64,000 nt of DNA, taken from Bidens hawaiensis. Its lineage: Eukaryota > Streptophyta > Magnoliopsida > Asterales > Asteraceae. Both the position numbers and the translations under genes were made by a program. Below, in pieces: positions 42,362-53,817 of this stretch. The stretch is from contig JAIQDT010004990.1 of NCBI GenBank assembly GCA_021521415.1, positions 124,001-188,000 of the forward strand, written 5' to 3'. Positions within the stretch are counted from its first letter, which is position 1, and every line of letters begins with the position of its first letter. Under the pieces are notes generated by a model. That model did not search any database and was not told the DNA's origin. It saw only the letters and a list, made by a program, of their open reading frames with translations.

Positions 42362-44538
42362 TGTAAGGCCCCGTTACCGGTGCCTCATATTTGGACGTTG
42401 GATTTACCCATTAACATGGTTCTAATAATCAGAGTTAAATAAAACATTCGCGGAATATAAAAACATTTAATAAAACACACATATTAATCTATAACTTGTC
42501 TTAAACAACATCCTGTCTTTCAAAATAAACAAAACATTAAACATGAACACCTTGAGTCTTTCGATGCCAGTCTCTTATTCGATGCCACGTGTTCCCCTCA
42601 AGTGAGCTGTTTCATCCTACTCACCTGCGTGCATACTAAAAGTCAGCTACGCTGAGTGAGTTCTAGTTAATCAGGCATTACACATTACATTCACATTCAT
42701 ATATACGTATCCGAAAACACGTATTATTTTCTTTCCTTACATACTTACATATATGCTTACATACACATTTTCGCTCGTATATATATACGTTTTAAAGAGC
42801 TGTTAGCCCTATAACCTTCGCCGATATTATTAGGGTCGATTCCCTATCTGGTCATACCTTCCTCTACATTCATGATTATAACTTCCATACGTACACACAT
42901 CATATATCTATATACCAATCATATCTTTAAACTATCCCTTGACGATACATGCAATATCCGAAGATCATTCATGCATCATCAAGCATTCATTCAGAAATCA
43001 CATAAGACATACACTTACCACTTGAGGTAAGTGTTTTTACAAATCACATCGAGTATGCACACAACCCCGAAAATATAACAAGGAAGTGAGGCTAGAAACT
43101 CACCTGAATGCGGTTACGTTCACCGTTTATGGTTATCCCTTTATTGAGCTTTGCACGACTAACTGTATAACAATTACACGTATCAATTTAACTATCACTA
43201 CCCATAACGTGTTTCTAGTTTAAATATTGCCCTCAACGAATGGGGGTCCGGGGGCAGCGCCCCTGGCAGTGGGGTTTTAGGGGCGGCATCGTCTAGCGGG
43301 GTCCAAGGGGCAGAGCCCCTGGCTGGGGTTAAGCTGCCAGGTCAGTTAGGAAAAATTTTATTTTCAATAACTGCCTTAACATATTTTCCATTAACATTTT
43401 AAATTATTTTCTAAGTTGGGCTTATTTGCTAAGCCTAAGATAATGGGCCAGTTTGCTTTATATTAGATATGGACTTAGCCCAACTACCCATTATGGTACC
43501 TGGGCCCAACTGGATTTTGGCCCAAACCCAACAGAATGGGTGGCCGAGAACTCCAAGCAGAGAACCCTGATGGCCGAAGACCTGTTCTGGCCGAGAACCT
43601 TGGTTTGACCGAGAACTTGGGTTTGACCGAGAACCCATTTTGGCCGAAAACCCATTGCAACCGAAAATTCAGGTTGGCCGAGAATACATACTTCTGACCG
43701 AGAACACATGTCCACCTAGAACTCTCGTTGACTGCCTGTTGACCGAAAACCCTCAGATTTAGCCGAGAACCCCCAGGTCTGATGCTTTCAGTTAAATTTT
43801 CTATCTTTTCATCCATTTTAGGCTACAATTAACGGTTAACGGTCCAAACTTGATCTTTTAGCTACTTTACCCACCATTCCCAACCGTTTAACACTCATTA
43901 ACCCCCCCCCACGGCTCGAGGTCTAGCGCGTTATTGTCATAAAGATTGAACTTTTAAATCCTAAAAACGTTCTTTAGGCTAGATCTAGGGCTTCCCTCAT
44001 GAACCGTATCTAACCACGAGCTTTTTACGTCCATATTAATCGTCAAGTTATCAACTTTATTTTTTATCTTGACCCGATCTACTCTATGTTCAAGTCTCTT
44101 GGCTAACAGTTCATAAAAATGTAACCTTTAATCATAAAGAACATACCTTTTTGATGTTCTAGGTTACGGTTTCCTTGATATACGATCTTGGACTTGTTAT
44201 ATTGCTTCTATGATTGAAGATTCTAAGATACGATGCTTGGTTGTGTATTTGGATGGTGGCCGGCGGCTGGGGAGGGAATGTTTGGCTTAAGTGTGTGTTT
44301 TAAGATGTAAAATGGATAACATGGATGGAAATGGAAAGGATTAGGGTTTAAGGGGGTATTTATACTCCCCTAAGCCCATGAACCTAAAGCCCATCTTTCC
44401 TCTTTGGTCCATGTTTAATTCCTTTTAATTAGCCTACTTATTATTCCTTTATTATTTTATTATTTATTTACCCAATCAAGTAAACCCGATTATTATAATA
44501 TTATAAAATATTATTACTTGAACTTTTGGGATGTTACA
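42362..44538 (-). repeat. 3' LTR of the truncated chromovirus (2,177 bp)
   Basis: This copy shows the orientation of the family because pol lies beside it. It has one 32-bp-type unit instead of five to seven, and at 43550-43780 a minisatellite of GACCGAGAACCC words of 18-24 bp in the place where the sister copies have AACGAA repeats. Confidence 0.88.
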
Positions 44539-44581
44539 AGTCTTCCCTCCTTAAATAGGTTTCGTCCCCAAAACCTAACTA

Positions 44582-45482
44582 TTACATAAACAAATTCGGG
44601 TAAAACTTGCGCATTTCATCCTCAGCTTCCCAAGTAGCATTTGATCCCCTGCGGTGTTTCCATATTACTTTCACTAAGGGTATAATCTTATGACGAAGTT
44701 GCTTCTCCTTGCGGTCAACTATCTTTATCGGTTTCTCAATGTAGTTCAACTGTTCATCAACCTCAATGTCCATCAATGGAACGTGCGACGTGTCATCAAG
44801 CAGACACTTTCTCAGATGAGAAACACGGAAGGTTGAGTGAATTCCTTCTAGCTCATCGGGTAAATCCAGCTTATAAGCTACTTCACCCACACGATCTAAA
44901 ATCTTAAATGGTCCAATGTACCTTGGACTCAATTTTTCTCTCTTTATGAAGCGAATGATTCATTTTCAAGGCGAGACCTTGAGCATCACATTGTCGCCAA
45001 CTTCAAACTCAATTCTAGCCTTGTGAAGCCTTCATTCTAGCCTTAATCAGATCGAACTTCTTGGCTTACCATTTCTTTCTGACCAATCTCTCCCCAACAT
45101 ACCGGGGTTCTACATCGCCTACCATAAAGCATCTCAAATGGGGGCATACCAATACTTGAATGGTAACTGTTGTTATAGGAGAACTCTGCCAGATGCAGAT
45201 GATCATCCCAACTTCCAGCAAAATCTAAAACACAAGCACGTAGCATATCTCAAGGGTTTGGATCGTCATTTCAGACTGCCCATCTGTTTGAGGATGATAC
45301 ACCATACTGATGTTTAATCTCGTTCCCAAAGCTTCATGGAACTTCTTCCAAAACCTCGAAGTAAACCGAGTATCCCTGTCAGACACGATCGATAACGGTA
45401 CACCATGCTTAGATAACGGTACACCATGAAACTCAATCCTCAATGCAGTCATCATATATCTCATGTGCTCATCCTGTCTTCT
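44582..45482 (-). pseudogene. Chromovirus integrase C-terminus and chromodomain remnant
   Basis: The minus-strand frames 45464-45225 ([18 protein letters not shown], then HPQTDGQSE), 45246-45043 (FAGSWDDHLHLAEFSYNNS, then YGRRCRTPVCW) and 44932-44582 (RYIGPFKILDRVG, then IWKHRRGSNATWE) together give the integrase core second half, GPY-like region and chromodomain. They are split by frameshifts near 45240 and 44990. A short duplication repeats HGVPLS near 45385-45430. Confidence 0.85.
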
Positions 45483-46700
45483 CTAGTTTGCCTCTATCAT
45501 CTGTCTCAACTCGTCTCGCTGCTCCGTCATATACCTCCTGATCTGATCAAAACCGGACTCCATACGGTCATATAATGAATCCAAAGTAATATCCTCGAGG
45601 CGAGGCTCTCTAACCGGGAACTGAACACCCGGTCTCTCTGATCTGTGGAGTGGCCTCTGGTGACGTGACGGTAAGCCAACTCTCAAAGCTGCAGCAGCCG
45701 CAGTGCTCGATAGTGGATGAATCTGTGGGCCCATCTTAACATCCTCCCACTTTAACGGATCAGTCTCCTTCAAATACCCACTTTTCTCATATCCTTAACT
45801 CCCAAAAACTCTCTTTTGGGTCCTAGTCTCATATATTCCGGTTTAAACCTAGCAAACACACCCAAATTTTCAGCAATACGTGTGATGTATGGACCCATGT
45901 CTAACTTTGACCTATTTTTGGTTCCACCACGTCTCGTCCAATGAAACAAACATGCTAAAAGACTCGCGTAATTAAACGGACTCTTCTCAACCATCGCCAA
46001 CAAGCAAAAGATATCCAACCAGTTTACTTTATAATCGCCTAATCCTCGACCAATCAATGTATTCACCAAAACCCGGTGAAAAACCCGAAGCATGGGATCC
46101 CGAATATCCGAAGCCACATTCGATCCCGAAAACGAACATATAGAAATTTTATTCCAAAATGCAGCCACCTCGTCCTGACCGAAACTCACCTCTTGCTTAT
46201 TCGTAAACATACCCGAATACTTGTCAAAAAACTCGGCTCTCTCACCTCTTCATCCGTATAAAAACCGCTTGCTACCGCAAACTGTGCGATAGTCATATTA
46301 TACAACTTCCTTCCTAATGAAAACGACACTGCATTGACTGAGAAAAATTACCATCTTTGTATTGAAACGTGCTCAAAAACTCTAATGTCAGCTCGTGATA
46401 CTGCGGTTTGTTAAAACATAACATGGTCATAAATTTCGGGCCCAATAACTCTTCAACATGCCTTCTTTGACCAACCGAATCCACTAAATCCCAATCTATA
46501 GTCTTGAAAGTGAGAAGATCCGAATTTATTAACCTACATACTTGACCATATTCATGTGAATCTACATCGAACTTAAGCAATGAACAATCGGTCCGGGTTG
46601 GTACTCAATCACCCGAGCCCTCGGCTCTATGAAGATAACCGGTTCCGGCTCTCCTCGCGGTCGCGCAGCCAGTCCTAGTTTTCGCTTTCCCGCTTCTTTT
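45483..46700 (-). pseudogene. Athila-A post-pol ORF (ATHILA ORF1-type)
   Basis: The minus-strand frames 46580-46314, 46210-45770 and 45773-45483 are pieces of one protein. They align with the Athila-B copy: LLTFKTIDWDL with LLGLRTFDWVL, then DPMLRVFHRVLVN with DPVHRYLHRIVAH, then GPYITRIAENLG in both. The tail (SLYDRMESGFDQIRRYM) looks helical. No membrane segment is obvious. A stop near 46575 and frameshifts near 46260 and 45770 break it. Its role is unknown; its place after pol is why it is sometimes called env-like. Confidence 0.75.
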
Positions 46701-48140
46701 GAAATCTAAACACATTTAGACAAGCAAACAAACATGGGAGTAAGTAAATAAAATAAAAAGAATAGAACAAAATATTTTTTTTTAATTTTCGGATTTTTTA
46801 ATTTTTTATTACTTTTTTTTAATATAAAAACTGAAAATAAAATAAATTCGGAAGTCCGGGTTACAAAATAATTCAAACCGACTCGTTTAAATGAAAATTG
46901 AATAAGTGCGAGTGGTTTAATTTTTTACTTAAAAGCTAACGGAAAACCAACTTTTTATAGACTTTTACTAGTTTATAAACCCGAAAACCTTTATACCGAC
47001 TCAACAAACATCACCTCCTCCCGGCACTTTAATTGTCCCAATTAAACCAAAGTGCCAACAACCCGAAATGTTGAGTCAAAAACGAGCGAAAAAAACACAT
47101 TTTGGTAAAAGATATATTGCATAAAAATTGTTTTTCGGCTCGTTTTTAACTACTTAAACATCAATAGTTCAACATCTCAAACCAAATTCCAACGCTAGAT
47201 ACACTCGTGTAATACTCAAACCGACAACCCGACCGCAACCAAAAATAAAGTTTCAACATATTCCAACCCAACCAACCGCACCCAAAATCTCAACTAGACT
47301 GCCAGCCCTTACCAAACCGCACCCAACAACGAACCTAAACAACTTATTTAAACAAATCCTAACAACAAAGTTAGCAAAACCTAAGCTAAAACTAACATTA
47401 GAATGTTCAAAGAATACAAAAAGTACAAGAAATCATACCTTGTAGAAGTGTCATACCCGGATAAACTTGCAAAAAGTTAAGAACCAAAGTGTGTGCGAGT
47501 GAGAGATTTAGTGAGTTTTAGGTGAAAATTGATGGTGGGTTATGACATTAGGGTGATAGGATAGTGATTTTAAGCTTTAATTTGAAGATTAATGGTGGGG
47601 ATAGGAAGAAATCGCAGCTAGGGTTCAAGAGGGGAAAGAGGGGTTTTTGAAAAAAGATGAAAATTTGGCATAATATGGGGTAAAAATTAAAAAAAAAATC
47701 GGATATGTGTGCGGAAATGACGCCGCGCCGCGCGGAGGCCCGAGCCCCATCTGGTCGCGCTACGCCGCGGGCGTAGCTGATTGGTTTTGATTTTTTTTTT
47801 GTGCTCACGTCGTTCGGCTGCAAAAGAAAAACCCAGTCGTGCGCGCGACATGTTGTTTTAACAAAAAGTTTTAACGTTTTTTGTCCCTCTTTTTTGCCTT
47901 AGAAAAACTTTAGAAAATTACCAACTCTTTTTTATGCCCATTTTATGTTATTTTTAAGTGCAAAACTTACCTGGCATCTTTCGAATCCTTGTAAAACCTC
48001 TCGTTTTGTTGGTGATGATTTCTTGTAATGACTCGACGACGCAACAAAACTACAAAAACGAAAGTTAGTGACTAAAAAAACGAAAATAAAATAAAGAATT
48101 TATACAAACTCTACACTTGATTTTTCACTCAAGAACCCGT
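46701..48140 (-). other. Athila-A spacer between pol and the post-pol ORF
   Basis: No coding frame is supported. It contains A/T homopolymer runs near 46770-46815 and GC-rich CGCCGCGCCGCGCGG words near 47725-47770. The right flank of Athila-B (56127-56424) resembles its left part in composition and order (AAATTCGG-type words), consistent with the same spacer. Confidence 0.55.
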
Positions 48141-49670
48141 CGATGATTTAATTCGATGGATCGAGGGGAGTTTCCTCCACCTCGTTTGAATCCCCCGGCC
48201 CTCCAAGATAATGCTTTAGACGATGGCCGTTTACTTTCCACGAGGATTCATTGTCTGGATTCACCAACTCCACCGCTCCATACGGGAATACTTAATTCAC
48301 CAAATACGGTCCCGTCCACATGGATCTCAGCTTACCTGCAAATAACTTCAAACGAGAATTAAATAACAATACTTTATCACCTTTCTTGAAGTCTTTACCT
48401 CCCTTTAAACGTCGATCGTGCAACACTTTAATCTTTTCCTTGATATCCAACGATCGAGAATACACCGCATCACGAAGCTCCTCTAACTCATGAATTTGAA
48501 AATACCTCTTTCTAGCGGCCTCGGTTAGATCAACATTTACCGTCTTCAATGCCCAAAACGCTCGATGCTCCAACTCAACGGGAAGATCACATGATTTACC
48601 GTAGACTAACATAAACGGTGTAGTACCCAACAGTAACTTGTACGCGGTTCTAAATGCCCATAGCGCGTCATCCAACTTTTCTGACCAATCTTTCCGACTT
48701 ATTCCCATCGTCTTCTCCAATATTCTCTTCACCCCTCTATTAGCATTCTCGACTTGACCATTCGTTTGAGGATAATAAGTGGTAGAGGTGCGTTGAGTAA
48801 CTCCATAACGAGCTAATGCTTTCTCCATGACGGAATTACAAAATGAGTACCTCGATCACAAATAATCGCCCGTGGAGTTCCGAAACGAGTAAACAACTTC
48901 TTTAAAAACTTCACAAAAACTCTAGCATCATTTGTGGCTAACGCTTGGGCTTCAACCCATTTGGAAACGTAATCAATCGCCACTAAAATATACTTTTGAC
49001 CACCGGAAATGGGAAACGGTCCCATAAAATCGATGCCCCAAACATCAAAAATTTCAAGAGTTTGTATGGGGTTTTGAGGCATCTCATTCTTCGATGAAAT
49101 ATTTCCGGTGCGTTGACAAGCGTCACAAGTCTTAACAAATTCAAACGCATCTTTTTCAACCGACGGCCAATAAAAACCACTTTCAAATACCTTTTGAGTT
49201 GTGGCATGCGCACCATGATGACCCCCCGTTAAACCTTCATGAACATGCTTCGGAATATTCAACCCTTATTCTTTCGACACACATCTTCTAAGAATCTGGT
49301 CACCGCCAATCTTGAAAAGAAACAGATCGTCCCAAACATACCGAGTAACATCCAGGAAAAACTTCTTCTTTTGTTGAGTAGTCATCCCTTTCAACACAAG
49401 GCCCGTAGATAAATAATTTGCAAAATCGGTGAACCACGGCAAACCTTGCTTTTCGGCGATAACAAAATAAATCGACTCATGCGGGAATCTATCACCAATT
49501 TCTTCCTCACGAATCTCTTCTCTCTTCGGATCTTCTAAACGGGAAAGATGATCCACCGCAACATTTTCCGCCCCCTTCTTGTCTTTAATCTCTATATCAA
49601 ACTCGAAAAGTAAAAGAATCCACCGTATGAGACGGGGCTTCGCGTCTTTCTTGTGAAAGAGAAAACGCAA
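48140..49670 (-). pseudogene. Athila-A integrase
   Basis: The minus-strand frames 49670-49266, 49262-48813 and 48828-48292, plus about 150 bases beyond, give RNase H end, zinc-binding region (H..H, then CDACQR), integrase core (GIDFMGPFP, then CDRGTHF, then YYPQTNGQVENANR) and C-terminus (FNSRLKLFAGKLRSMWTGPY). D, D and E positions are represented. A stop near 49264 and a frameshift just after CDRGTHF (near 48830) break the protein. Confidence 0.88.
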
Positions 49671-50934
49671 AGCTGCATGATCGGTAAAAACGGTGTCGTA
49701 GAAAGTATGAGATAAGACCGGAACTTGTCAAATGCAAACACAACGACTAAAAGTTCCTTCTCGGTGGTGGTGTAGTTCTCTTGGGCATCATTCAAAGTCT
49801 TGCTTGCATAACAAATAGGATGAAAATGTTTTTCACGTCTTTTCCCCAAAACCGCTCCAACCGCATAATCACTCGCATCACACATGAGCTCAAAAGGTAA
49901 ATTCCAATCCGGTGACACGAGAATAGGAGCACTTACGAGTTGATCTTTAAGAAACTTGAACGCCTTCAAACACTCTTCATCGAACACAAAATGGACATCT
50001 TTCTCTAATAATCGGGTCATCGGGCGGGTGATCTTTGAAAAGTCTTTAATAAACTGCCGGTAGAAACCTGCATGACCAAGAAAACTTCTTATAGCTTTGA
50101 CATTTGTTGGTGGAGGAAGCCTACTAATCTTGTCAATCTTTGCCCGATCCACCTCTATACCATCTCTTGAAATTTTATGACCCAAAACTACCCCTTCCGT
50201 TACCATAAAGTGACATTTTTCACAATTCAACATTAACTTCGTTTCAATGCACCTTTTCAACATCCTCTCAAGATTACCCAAACAATGATCGAAAGAATTA
50301 CCGTACACTGAAAAATCATCCATAAAAACCTCTATGGATGTCTCTATCATATCCTGAAAAATTGCCACCATGCAACGTTGAAAAGTAGCTGGAGCATTAC
50401 ACAACCCAAACGACATGCGACGATAAGCATATGTACCATACGGACACGTAAAAGTCGTCTTCTTTTGGTTTTCCGGTGCGATTGGAATATGAAAATAACC
50501 TGAAAAACCATCAAGAATGCGAGACGCTCCAACATTTGATCAATAAACGGCAACAGGAAGTGGTCTTTGCGAGTAGCATCATTCAACCTCTGGTGATCAA
50601 TACAAACCCTCCAACCGGTAACCGTACGCTAAGGGATGAGTTCATTCTTCTCGTTCATAACCACCGTCATCCCCCCTTTATTTGGAACAACTTGAGTTGG
50701 ACTTACCCATGAAGAGTCCGAAATCGAATAAATCACCCCGACATCCAACAACTTAAGCACCTCTTTTTTGACAACTTCTTGCATATTCGGATTCAAACGC
50801 CTTTGGGGTTGAACCACCGGTTTATACTCATCTTCCATCAAAATCCGGTGGGTACAATAAGCGGGGCTAATACCTTGAATATCTGAAAGTCTCCATGCAA
50901 TCGCCCCTTTATTCGTCTTCAATACTTCTATCAA
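49592..50934 (-). pseudogene. Athila-A reverse transcriptase and RNase H
   Basis: The frame 50934-50629 gives the RT start (WRLSDIQGISPAYCTH, then VSPTQVVPNKGG). The frame 50416-49592 gives the catalytic core (MSFGLCNAPATFQRCM, then FMDDFSVYG) and RNase H (LMCDASDYAVGAVLG, then NYTTTEKELL). The motif order, RT before integrase, is that of gypsy. A shift between 50586 and 50416 and a stop at 50629 disrupt it. Confidence 0.9.
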
Positions 50935-50937
50935 TTT

Positions 50938-51797
50938 TTAGTTTTCTTCCTCACATAATTTAGACGAAACAATAACGGGCAAATCCGAGCCCTCTTCAAG
51001 ATACGCATACTCTAAATGTGACGGAAGTACCTTCAATTCCAACAGAGCGGGTTTTTCCGCCTCTTTTTCACAAATAATCTCACTAACCTCCATGATCTCC
51101 GCCGACCAAGAAATGTCATCTACCACTTCTTCTTCACCATCCTCCATAATTTCCGTCAACTCTTCACCCGTATCCATCCCAACCAAATCGGTTCCACAAA
51201 TATAATCAAGACACTTATCAAAACCCGAAATAAAATAATTAAGAAAATATACCGAATGGCATGGACCACTAACATCATCATTATCACTGGGTGCTTCATC
51301 GATTTTGCAATATCATAAGTAACATTCTCATCACCAACCCGAAGTGTGATCCGCCCCTCATACACATCAGTAAGAGCCTTAGCCGTTCTCAAAAATGGCC
51401 TACCGAGAATAATAGGAACCTTTTCGTCAGCCTCCATGTGAAGTACCACAAAATCAACAGGAAATACAAACTTGTCAACTTTCACTAACAAATTCTCAAT
51501 AATACCTCGCGGATACTTGACCAAACGATCTGCCAACGACAACGACATACGAGTCGGTGTAAGCTCACCCAACTCCAACTTTTCAAACAACGAATATGGC
51601 ATAAGATTAATGCTCGCACCCAAATCCGCCAACGCTTGACTCATCATATCACTTCCGAACGTACATGGGATTGTAAACACACCCGGATCCGATAAATTTT
51701 CCGAGACCCGATTCAGCACTACCGCCGAACAATCCCCACTAAGTGGAATAGACGAAACCTCTCCCAACCGATCTTTTCTCTTGAGTAAATCATTCAA
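50938..51797 (-). pseudogene. Athila-A aspartic protease and following linker
   Basis: The frame 51797-51156 contains LADLGASINLMP, the Athila-type protease active site (DLGA in place of DTGA/DSGA), and IILGRPFL, the second conserved motif. The frame 51186-50938 continues as an acidic linker to RT. Breaks occur near 51180 and 50935. Confidence 0.85.
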
Positions 51798-52029
51798 AAT
51801 TTCGCATACTTTGGCATGGGTTGGAGAGCTTCAACAAATGGAAGATTGATCTTTAACTGTCGGAACATATCTAGAAAATGACTGTATTCCCTCGTGTACT
51901 TATGATTCTTGAGACGAGCGGTATAAAGAACATGGGCAATATTAATTTCGGGTGGTGGCCTAAATTCAATCGGCTTTTTCTCAACTTGTGGCTAAATAAT
52001 TGGTGTTTTAAATTGTGACTTACCCGGAG

Positions 52030-52387
52030 CCTTCATCTCAATCTCTTCATCTACCAATTCCTCTTCTTCAACTCCAACCCTTCTTTAACAACCTCGGGAC
52101 CCAAAACCCTTCCGCTACGAGTAGTAATTGCTTTCGATTGAGTGGTCGGATTCTTCTGTGTAGAACCTGAAAACTGTCCTTGAGGCCTTTCATCAAGACG
52201 ACGAGCAATGTCACCAACGGACATTTGAAGGTTGAGCAAAGAAGCTTGTTGATTCCTGAAGAGCAACTCGTCTTCGACAAACTTTTTCTGTGTAACTTGA
52301 TCCCTCTCCAAGATTTGCTTCATCATCTCCTCTAGACGTCCCATTCCTCCATTAGAATCCTGGACATTATTTTGAACATTAGTACCA

Positions 52388-52452
<65 letters not shown>

Positions 52453-53647
52453 GTACTGACCTTGTCCTTGATTGTAATAATTTTGATAGCCGGATGGTGC
52501 GCCTGACGGACGCCAGTTGGAGTTTTTCTGATTTTGGTTCTTGTATGTGTTCCAATTCTGATTGTTGTTGAAGTAGTTGTTAGGAAACCTATTCTGACCA
52601 CCAACAAAATCGACCTGCTAATTTATCACCGGGCACTCCAAAGTAATGACAAAACTCAAACTTGTCCACCTTAGTCTTAAGTTCCTTCACCTCTCGAGTT
52701 AACGATTCCAAAGCAGAAGCCACAGTAATATCCAGATTAACTTGTTGTACACCTCGAGAAGATGAGGATGTACTGCTAAAGAGAGAGGAATTCCCGCGTC
52801 GTGGCCCTTTGGCGAGGTCAGATTGAGAAATGCTTTCAAACATCTCGTTGCATTCGGTGACGTTTTTCCTTGCCATTAGGTTACCTCCAGCAGCAGGGTC
52901 AAAACGAACTTGGGTTTCATATGTCAACCCATTGTAAAACTTTTCCACGAGTGCCCAAGGTATGAGACCATTCTGTGAGCAACGAGCTAGCATGTTCTGA
53001 AAACGCTCCCACGCATGACAATACTCTTCATCCGGCTCCATGTGAAACGAGTGAATCTAATCACGAATAATAGCCGCTTTAGCCGGTGGGAAGTATCTTT
53101 TGATAAAGGCTGAGCGCAGTGCTTCCCAAGTAGTGTACGTGCCAGGTGGCTGAGTGTCAAGCCAACGAGCCGCTTTTCCTGCAAGTGAAAAAGGAAAAGG
53201 ATGTAAGAAAATTGCATCTTCAGTAGCACCTTGCAAATTAAAAGTTTTCAAAATGCGGTAAATTCGGTAAATGTGAGCCGGTGCATCCTCGTCATCGTTC
53301 CCATGAAACTGATTGGTTTGAACGATGTTGTTCATGACGTATGATGGAATCTGCCATGAGTTGGGATTGTCGATCTCGGGAACAACGATGCATGACTGGT
53401 TTCCGATTAAGCCATCGAAGGCTTGAGCAGCAACTGTTCTATCGTCGGCCATTTGGATATCTGGTTGACTTCTCGGACTTTCTGGTGGTGAACTGTGCGG
53501 TGACGATTTTGGTGAAGAAGTAGCTTCTGACGGTGGTTTCTCTGCTGACGAGCTGGTCTCGGTCTTGAATGGAGAAAAATCCAGATTTACCAGCGGTGGT
53601 CCTTGCGATAGAAGATGTGGTATAAACCTGAAAACGCAACAAACCAA
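52030..53647 (-). pseudogene. Athila-A gag
   Basis: The frame 53647-53057 and, after one in-frame TAG at about 53054, the same frame 53041-52589 encode the capsid region (FPFSLAGKAARWL, then LRSAFIKRYFPPAK, then FYNGLTYETQ). A frameshift near 52615 moves to a frame rich in Asn/Gln/Tyr with a poly-Asn tract, and then a coiled-coil-like end (MGRLEEMMKQILERDQV, 52344-52051). The Retrotrans_gag signature is clear. Confidence 0.88.
52391..52453 (-). repeat. (AAT)n trinucleotide repeat encoding poly-Asn in gag
   Basis: About 20 TTA/ATT triplets in a row lie inside gag. In the gag frame this reads AAT, giving an Asn run flanked by other Asn/Gln-rich sequence. Confidence 0.85.
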
Positions 53648-53791
53648 GTAAGTAGACTAAAAATAAAATTTAAAGCAAAAAACAATAATAAAGTAAAATT
53701 AACTTAGACTCTTACGACTCAAACTAAAATAAAACAAATAGCACGTATGTAGCAATTAAGTCCAAATAAAGCAAATAACGCAATCGCTAAG

Positions 53792-53811
53792 AATCCCCGG
53801 CAACGTCGCCA
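53792..53811 (-). other. Primer-binding site matching tRNA-Asp
   Basis: On the minus strand TGGCGACGTTGCCGGGGATT lies 6 bases inside the 5' LTR. It is complementary to the 3' end of plant tRNA-Asp except for one base (A for C). tRNA-Asp priming is typical of the Athila lineage. Confidence 0.85.
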
Positions 53812-53817
53812 AATACT

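Larger units (their letters stand above)
42362..45482 (-). mobile_element. 5'-truncated chromovirus: 3' LTR plus integrase and chromodomain end
   Basis: The LTR (42362-44538, ends TGTAAGG and TGTTACA) is the same family as the two solo LTRs. It is joined directly to a minus-strand pol end. The sequence stops abruptly near 45482, where Athila-A coding sequence resumes. No 5' LTR, gag, protease or RT is present and no matching target duplication can be found, so the 5' part was lost with the junction. Confidence 0.85.

Noticed and set aside
43435..43816. Minus-strand frames of 67-110 codons with repeated VFGQ/FSVK motifs
   Set aside because: They translate the GACCGAGAACCC minisatellite of an LTR and are not a gene.
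47548..47823. 91-codon frame near GC-rich words
   Set aside because: No similarity to anything I know; it lies in the Athila-A spacer with homopolymer runs.
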